Positions 7,424 through 12,052 of a stretch of DNA of 12,052 nucleotides are shown piece by piece. A model generated the notes under the pieces. The model had not been told where the DNA came from and did no database searches. It worked only from the letters and a program-made list of their open reading frames with translations. A program made the translations under genes and the position numbers. Source of the stretch: Planctomycetota bacterium (lineage in GTDB: Bacteria; Planctomycetota; Phycisphaerae; Sedimentisphaerales; Anaerobacaceae); assembly GCA_023135255.1 (NCBI GenBank), contig JAGLTN010000560.1:1-12052 (forward strand), in the 5' to 3' direction. The stretch's first letter is position 1. Every line of letters starts with the position of its first letter.

Positions 7424-7453
7424 TTGAATCGCATAGGGTCTTTTTTGTATAAT
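7424..7453 (+). promoter_or_regulatory. Sigma70-type promoter of the DUF2617-like gene
   Basis: TTGAAT (7424-7429, 4/6 match) and a perfect TATAAT (7448-7453) are separated by 18 nt. Transcription would start near 7460, giving a leader of about 42 nt. The -10 box is enclosed by the inverted repeat AGGGTC (7435-7440) / GACCCT (7455-7460). Because the -35 overlaps the upstream in-frame TTG at 7424, this promoter argues that translation starts at 7502. Confidence 0.6.
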
Positions 7454-7501
7454 AGACCCTGTTGTGTGATAAGAAATTTAATTTGGGGAATCGCAGAAAT
7501 A

Positions 7502-8053
7502 ATGGAATCACCACAGAGCAATGTAGCAGTTGGAGAATTGATGTTCAGCCTGTTTCAAAGGCCTTTGCATCCCGAACTTTTCCAGATATACACCAAAAGG
7601 CAGATTAAAACTGAGAAATACGAAGCGCTTATCTGGATCACGGGTTGTACGCATGTTGTAAGCGTTTTTGGTAAAGACGACGTTTTCCTGACTGAAGTTG
7701 TCAGTGCTCCCGGGCAGATGCTGCCGGCGAGAGGACTTATAGAAAGATTCCAGTTTAATGGGCCACGTTCTCATAAATGCACATTAAACAGAGGCCTGAG
7801 TTATATGACCAATTTCCAGGTCGAGAAAATGAGCCCTAATCTCTACCGAAGAAGTCATATGGATCTGGAGCGTTTTGCTCAAAATCGCGGCATGTTCCGG
7901 AAATTCCCATCACTGGAAACAAACGATGGACTCCAGCCTTTCTGTTATGTAGACTTTGAAGCAAGAAAGAACGAACTGCATGTTCACACCTTCGAAGCCT
8001 ATCCGGAACAGGTTACTATGATTAAAACACAGTCGTTATTCGACTTCCATTAA
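7502..8053 (+). CDS. DUF2617-like protein of unknown function
   Basis: This is a 183-residue soluble protein with no signal peptide or membrane segment. I place the start at the ATG at 7502: GGGGA (7485-7489) lies upstream, the frame upstream of it overlaps the promoter, and conserved-looking sequence begins soon after (LFQRPLHPELF, 17-27). Other recognisable blocks are ITGCTHVVSV (46-55), FLTEVVSAPGQMLPARG (62-78), and the C-terminal HVHTFEAYPEQVTMIKTQS (160-178). The last resembles the HAYP....V.TRT ending that I recall from actinobacterial DUF2617 proteins. The call rests on remembered family patterns, so it is moderately confident. No catalytic motif is apparent and the neighbours do not suggest a function. 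It appears monocistronic, with its own promoter and a hairpin terminator after the stop. Confidence 0.65.
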   Translation: MESPQSNVAVGELMFSLFQRPLHPELFQIYTKRQIKTEKYEALIWITGCTHVVSVFGKDDVFLTEVVSAPGQMLPARGLIERFQFNGPRSHKCTLNRGLSYMTNFQVEKMSPNLYRRSHMDLERFAQNRGMFRKFPSLETNDGLQPFCYVDFEARKNELHVHTFEAYPEQVTMIKTQSLFDFH

Positions 8054-8063
8054 ATATCCCGAT

Positions 8064-8120
8064 AAAAAAAAAGAAGGAAAGAAGCTGCTTGTCATGGTGA
8101 TTCGCAGCTTCTTTTTATTT
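8064..8120. terminator. Bidirectional intrinsic terminator between convergent genes
   Basis: AAAGAAGCTGC (8078-8088) pairs perfectly with GCAGCTTCTTT (8104-8114), an 11-bp stem around a 15-nt loop. On the plus strand the stem runs into a T-rich tail (TTATTT). On the minus strand a long A-run at 8064-8072 provides a U-tract, set off by a few bases. It lies between the DUF2617-like stop (8053) and the glycosyltransferase stop (8158), so it can serve both. Confidence 0.75.
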
Positions 8121-8157
8121 AACCTTTTTTGCTCCAGGAGATTAACCCCTACGCTTT

Positions 8158-9816
8158 TCACGCACCAATAATGCCCGCATCAATACTGACAAGATTATAC
8201 TTTGCCATCCACAAAAGATAATATAGTGCTGTGGAATCTGATATTGCAGTATTTTTTTGCAGTGATCGTATGAGTTGTTTAGCTGTAATAAGATTTTGGT
8301 CAATAGCCTTCAGGGCAATAGCGACAAGCTGCGGTATAATGATGCCCGCACTTATGTCTGAATAGGCAACAGGAATATTGCCGGAGATGAGTACTTTCCT
8401 ACCGTATTCAGACAAAAATATTCTGCTGTCATCGGCTACGATTTTTGAGGGATAGTGCGAAAAGACAGAGTAGAAATCGACTTCCCATGGATTATTCGGC
8501 TTTTCGATCATGGTCGAAGAGTCTTTCGCCTGTTGCGAAAGTTTATCCCATAAAGCGGAGTATTTTTTTATAACATCCGACCAAAAATAATTTTGTTCGA
8601 CTTTTTTTCTTGCGGATTTGCCTAACTGGATACGTTTTTCGGGGTTTTCAAGCAGTTCCTGAAAAGATTCCAACATTTTATCAAAATCAACCGCAACAGA
8701 TTGGCTGAGAAATAACTGGTAGGTGGGGAAATTCATTATTTCAGAAACATCTTCAAAATCTCTGGTTACATCAGCCCAAAAAGTCGGAATCTTAATTCCG
8801 TTTATATTGTGATCTACAATTTCAGAATAGCCGTTAAAATCAGAAATCACAACAGCACATTCGTAAGCCATTGCCTCTACAACCGAAATACCGAAAGTTT
8901 CCTGGAAATTGTCAATAGGGGATGTATATACATCAGCGGCGCTGTAGAGAACGGATTTTTTGTGATTTTCAATATTAACGAATAACTTTGTTGCTTCTTC
9001 AAGCTGATTTTCATGTAAAAGGTTTCTTATAAATTTTTGCTCATGGTTGTCAGCGCTGCCAGCAAGAATAAAGACTATTTTTCTGTCTTTGTTCTTTTCA
9101 ATAAAACGTTTTACAGCTGCCAAAAACGGAACAAAATCCATCTTGTTATCCGAAGCAAGCCGACCAAGTGAAAGTATTACAAAAGAATCGCCGTCTATGC
9201 CGAGCGACATTCTGCTTTCCATACGATCCGGAATGGTTCTGTGAACATCATTAATACCCAATGGAATAATATCCATCCGCCCACGATATTTAATATTCAT
9301 TTGCTTAAAATTATTTTCTGTTGCTTCAAACAAGTTTTCCAATACCTTTTTGCCACAATTGCTGGTGCAGACAATCGAATCAAATGGCAAAACAGGAGCG
9401 GTACAAACTTTGAACGCGTGAAATGGGGCTTGCTTGTCGTTAAGTGAATGGGTGACGCCCGTAATCGGAAAAGGCTGAGCCGAATGAAGATTGCGGAGAT
9501 GAACAAGTCCCGGGAAAAAAAATCCCCACCCGCCAAGATGAAAAACATGGTAATTATTTTCTGCTATCGATTTTTTTAACGATGTAATATGGAAAACTTT
9601 GATTTTAGCTTTGAGGTTATCTGGAATATCTTCTTGCGATATCTTCTTCTCTGTTAATTTACAGTTAGCAAAAGTTGGGCAGAAAATATGAAACTCATCA
9701 AAATCAGATTGTTTAAAAAGTGCGATGAAAAACTCATAATTAGCTACAAGCCTGCCGATTTTAAAGGAATCCTCCTGATATTCAACAAATGGTTGAGCTG
9801 TACCAAATAGCTTCAT
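8158..9816 (-). CDS. GT4-type glycosyltransferase with a C-terminal extension
   Basis: This 552-residue protein should transfer a sugar from a nucleotide-sugar donor to an unknown acceptor (retaining GT-B fold). The N-terminal Rossmann half covers about 1-200; HVFHLGGWGFFFPG (90-103) and VTHSLND (121-127) mark the acceptor side. The donor half starts at FVILSLGRLASDNK (212-225), with R219 and K225 placed to bind the diphosphate. ETFGISVVE (306-314) is the E-x7-E motif of GT4 enzymes, after SAADVYTSP (292-300). The GT fold seems to end near residue 425. About 115 further residues (from about 436) form an extra domain. Its last part, helical with alternating hydrophobics (LITAKQLIRSL...TALYYLLWMAKYNLVSI), looks like a winged helix, but this is only an impression. 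No signal peptide or membrane segment is visible. It lies 62 nt downstream of the C1 enzyme gene, possibly with its own promoter as well. Confidence 0.82.
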   Translation of the reverse strand: MKLFGTAQPFVEYQEDSFKIGRLVANYEFFIALFKQSDFDEFHIFCPTFANCKLTEKKISQEDIPDNLKAKIKVFHITSLKKSIAENNYHVFHLGGWGFFFPGLVHLRNLHSAQPFPITGVTHSLNDKQAPFHAFKVCTAPVLPFDSIVCTSNCGKKVLENLFEATENNFKQMNIKYRGRMDIIPLGINDVHRTIPDRMESRMSLGIDGDSFVILSLGRLASDNKMDFVPFLAAVKRFIEKNKDRKIVFILAGSADNHEQKFIRNLLHENQLEEATKLFVNIENHKKSVLYSAADVYTSPIDNFQETFGISVVEAMAYECAVVISDFNGYSEIVDHNINGIKIPTFWADVTRDFEDVSEIMNFPTYQLFLSQSVAVDFDKMLESFQELLENPEKRIQLGKSARKKVEQNYFWSDVIKKYSALWDKLSQQAKDSSTMIEKPNNPWEVDFYSVFSHYPSKIVADDSRIFLSEYGRKVLISGNIPVAYSDISAGIIIPQLVAIALKAIDQNLITAKQLIRSLQKNTAISDSTALYYLLWMAKYNLVSIDAGIIGA

Positions 9817-9836
9817 TATGGTCTCTTTCCAGTTTT

Positions 9837-9866
9837 ATTCTATGATTGCACATTGCCTGAAGACAA
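9837..9866 (-). promoter_or_regulatory. Candidate promoter of the glycosyltransferase gene
   Basis: On the minus strand TTGTCT (9861-9866, 4/6) and TAGAAT (9837-9842, 5/6) are separated by 18 nt. Transcription would start about 15 nt before the ATG, leaving a short leader. It lies in the 62-nt gap after the C1 enzyme gene, so the glycosyltransferase could be expressed independently or by read-through. Confidence 0.4.
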
Positions 9867-9878
9867 CAATATTCGGTT

Positions 9879-12052
9879 TTATACGGGTTTTCGATTTTTC
9901 GAGCAAAACTGCCCCATCAGCGTCATCGCGTCATTAAGATTGTTCATGTCGCCGTCAAGTTTTGCAAACGCATCGACAAGTTTCACTAATTCCTCGTCAG
10001 CAGGTGTTTGGCCGAATTTATGGGCAGAATTGACAATGCCTGCATCCAGACCATACTCCATAGCCTTTTCAACATAAGCGCGGGCAACGCCTATCTTCCT
10101 TGCGGGCAGATCTCGAACGCTGTTGCTTACGCCTAATGAGAAATGAACGCCCTTCATAGCCGGGTCATTTTTTATCTTCTTAATAGTCTCAAACGCTCTG
10201 TAAGTATAGCCGCTCTTGCCGGGTTCCATCGGCATATCGATTGCCAGCGGGAAAACGGTAGTATCAAAGAAAATCTCCTCAGCCTTAAAACCGTATTCCA
10301 TCGCAGCATCAAATATCTGCTTCGCCAGGCTGTGTAATTCGTCCACAGAATCCTTGCCCTCACTAACCAGCAAACCGATGAATGCGAAATCAAAATGCTT
10401 TTTCAAAGGCATAAGCTTTTCAATATTATGATCCTTGATGGAATTAACCAAAGGCTGTTTCACCGGTTCAGTTGTGTTATACCATTCCTTAAGCCCTGCG
10501 ATAAGCACATCATCATCACTGCTGTCAATACATATCGGCACAGAAGCCCCCCAATTGCGAACCATCTTCACATACTCAACCATCATATCAACTGTGACCT
10601 GAGAGTCAGCCTCGCCAAATTCATCAAGATTGACCGCGATATAGTCAGCTCCATCGTCAGCCTGCGACTCGATAAGAGCCTTTATATAATCAAGCCCAGG
10701 CGATGGATTGCTGTAACAATCATCACCGAGAGCAACCAACTCTTTCATAATCTTGCCCGTCTTCGGTATTGAAGCGTGTATAGATTCACCAATTGTAATC
10801 AATGGGTTCTGCATCGTATGGTCCTTGCCAAATAAATAATTCAAAATCGAACTGCTATGCTCAAGCTCAGGTCTCCTGGGCCGATTAATCATAAGTCGGA
10901 GTTTTTCAAGCCCTCCTTTCTTAGCACTTGCAGCCTTATAGATATACTCGCCTATACATATCCTGTCGAGATTGTTGCCGCATCGACCGTCAGCAGTCGA
11001 ATCTCCACAAGGCGCATTATCCATACCTTTTTCACAGCCGCCGATTGTACACCAACTGAAATTCTCTGGCAAGAAACAATCGCCGCATTCCTGACAATCA
11101 AATAAAATATACTTGGCAGCCTTTTCGCAGGCATTAAAACTTTTATAGAAAAACCCTTTCCCCTTTTTCGTACCGAGGATTTCCATTATCTTTTTAAACA
11201 CATGAAAACCTTTATGATCGGTATCAAGAACACAACGGTGGAACATATCAAAAGTTCGCTGGTTAAATTTTTTGCTGAACTTTGTAAGCTGTACTTTTTT
11301 GCAGTTATCGTCATAAAGATACCACGCATCTTTCGCAGGCCAGCAAAGGTTGTCTTTATACTGCTGCCAGTCATCGCCTATCTCGTCTGCACGAACAAGC
11401 ATCTTTTTAAACGTGTTAAAATCATGCACCCCGCCAATATCAACCCCTGCATAACCAAGCTGTTTATACATCGCTACCTGCTGAGCTGCCCTTTCAATAT
11501 GCTCATCAACACTTTCGCTGTAAATCTTTTCAAGCAACTCATCGCTGACAAAACAGCCGGGCAGTTTGATATCATGCATCAATCGAGGTGCCGGTGTAAT
11601 CGTACTCAGCAAATAAACATTGCCTATAACAGGCGTGCTGATTTTATTGTCTTTCATGTACCGGGCAAGCTCTGCGGATTTTTTCCAGTCCCAACCAACC
11701 TGGGTAATCAAAAAGTCAGCACCGCTTTTAATCTTCTTTTCCATTTTATAATACTGCTGCATCTGCGAAGCCTGGGTATATTTGAAAGGCGAAACCGCAC
11801 CGCCAATAAAGAACTGATGACCGTTGGAAAGATTCTCAGGCTTGGCTTTGAGATAAGAATCGTTATTCATTTTAAGGATCAACTGCATCAGACCAATTGA
11901 ATCAAGCTCAAAAACCCCTTTAGCAGTTGCCGGCTTATCACCTGTCATCGCTAAAATACTGCTGATGCCAAATTTTTTAAACCCAACCAGGCAGCTCGTT
12001 ATCGCAGATGAATTGTGGTCTTTACAGGTAACATGAGGCAGAAAATCAAGCC
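9879..12052 (-). CDS. MetF - MTHFR_C/MetV-like - pterin-binding methyltransferase fusion (5' end beyond window)
   Basis: The frame stays open to the right edge, so the first Met in the window (11946-11948) is internal. The 34 codons upstream of it already encode MetF sequence (PHVTCKDHN), followed by MTGDKP. Numbering from that internal Met gives 689 residues. Residues 1 to ~180 are the methylenetetrahydrofolate reductase TIM barrel (FFIGGAVSPFKY 46-57, GADFLITQ 76-83). Residues 285-331 hold eight cysteines (285, 288, 291, 300, 305, 314, 323, 331) in the pattern CxxCGDC...GGCEKGMDNAPCG, matching the MTHFR C-terminal/MetV metal-binding domain. Residues ~383-660 are a pterin-binding barrel as in AcsE, MtrH and MetH: IGESIHASIPK, ICIDSS (472-477), PLVNSIK (499-505) and HFSLGVSNSV (602-611). 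The likely role is interconversion of methylene- and methyl-tetrahydrofolate and methyl transfer to a corrinoid protein. No DxHxxG cobalamin motif is visible in the part seen. Domain calls are firm; direction and partner are inferred. Confidence 0.85.
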   Translation of the reverse strand, partial: LDFLPHVTCKDHNSSAITSCLVGFKKFGISSILAMTGDKPATAKGVFELDSIGLMQLILKMNNDSYLKAKPENLSNGHQFFIGGAVSPFKYTQASQMQQYYKMEKKIKSGADFLITQVGWDWKKSAELARYMKDNKISTPVIGNVYLLSTITPAPRLMHDIKLPGCFVSDELLEKIYSESVDEHIERAAQQVAMYKQLGYAGVDIGGVHDFNTFKKMLVRADEIGDDWQQYKDNLCWPAKDAWYLYDDNCKKVQLTKFSKKFNQRTFDMFHRCVLDTDHKGFHVFKKIMEILGTKKGKGFFYKSFNACEKAAKYILFDCQECGDCFLPENFSWCTIGGCEKGMDNAPCGDSTADGRCGNNLDRICIGEYIYKAASAKKGGLEKLRLMINRPRRPELEHSSSILNYLFGKDHTMQNPLITIGESIHASIPKTGKIMKELVALGDDCYSNPSPGLDYIKALIESQADDGADYIAVNLDEFGEADSQVTVDMMVEYVKMVRNWGASVPICIDSSDDDVLIAGLKEWYNTTEPVKQPLVNSIKDHNIEKLMPLKKHFDFAFIGLLVSEGKDSVDELHSLAKQIFDAAMEYGFKAEEIFFDTTVFPLAIDMPMEPGKSGYTYRAFETIKKIKNDPAMKGVHFSLGVSNSVRDLPARKIGVARAYVEKAMEYGLDAGIVNSAHKFGQTPADEELVKLVDAFAKLDGDMNNLNDAMTLMGQFCSKNRKPV

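Noticed and set aside
7424..7426. Upstream TTG start for the DUF2617-like protein
   Set aside because: It coincides with the -35 box of a good promoter, and the extra 26 residues do not look conserved; ATG at 7502 fits better.
10395..10772. Plus-strand open frame of 125 codons opposite the pterin-binding domain
   Set aside because: It is a shadow of a conserved domain on the other strand, with no motif.
11202..11900. Plus-strand open frame of 232 codons opposite the C1 enzyme
   Set aside because: It is antisense to clearly conserved MetF coding sequence, has no recognisable motif and no ribosome binding site; it reflects codon bias of the real gene.
11946..11948. ATG at 11948 (minus strand) as the start of the C1 enzyme
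   Set aside because: The frame is open for 34 more codons to the window edge and encodes conserved MetF sequence (PHVTCKDHN) there, so this Met is internal and the gene is cut by the window.

Overview
The window reads as ordinary chromosomal DNA of a free-living bacterium. My best guess is an anaerobic, AT-leaning member of the Planctomycetota (Phycisphaerae/Sedimentisphaerales type). The basis is an exported GH78-like rhamnosidase pair, a CPBP protease with a planctomycete-looking N-terminus, a DUF2617-like protein, and a folate/C1 enzyme with Wood-Ljungdahl-type domains. That assignment is inference from protein style, not from a marker gene. I see no rRNA, tRNA, CRISPR array, transposase, integrase or phage gene.

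Layout: (1) 72-5613, plus strand: a hypoxanthine-guanine-type phosphoribosyltransferase (hpt), then two tandem paralogous exported GH78-like glycoside hydrolases. The three reading frames overlap (22 nt and 4 nt) and the downstream starts have clear Shine-Dalgarno sequences, so this looks like one translationally coupled unit. (2) 5610-6275, minus strand: an endonuclease III-related HhH-GPD DNA glycosylase, convergent with the hydrolases and overlapping the last stop by 4 nt. A 12-bp hairpin followed by a T-rich run, placed to end the hydrolase transcript, lies inside its 3' coding region. (3) 6388-7287 and 7502-8053, plus strand: a CPBP-family membrane protease and a DUF2617-like protein. The latter has a recognisable promoter associated with two perfect inverted repeats. 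A bidirectional terminator-like hairpin follows. (4) 8158-12052, minus strand: a GT4-type glycosyltransferase with an unusual C-terminal extension. It is preceded by a large multidomain C1 enzyme (MetF domain, eight-Cys MTHFR_C/MetV-like domain, pterin-binding methyltransferase domain) that runs off the right edge of the window.

How the genes work together: the two hydrolases probably act outside the cytoplasm on rhamnose-containing or related glycans. The purine-salvage gene in front of them has no obvious functional link. The C1 enzyme could carry methylene-tetrahydrofolate to methyl-tetrahydrofolate and on to a corrinoid protein (or the reverse) in one polypeptide. That fusion is the most interesting item here. 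I did not find a convincing wholly new multi-gene system; the other findings concern regulation, paralog evolution and odd domain or residue features.
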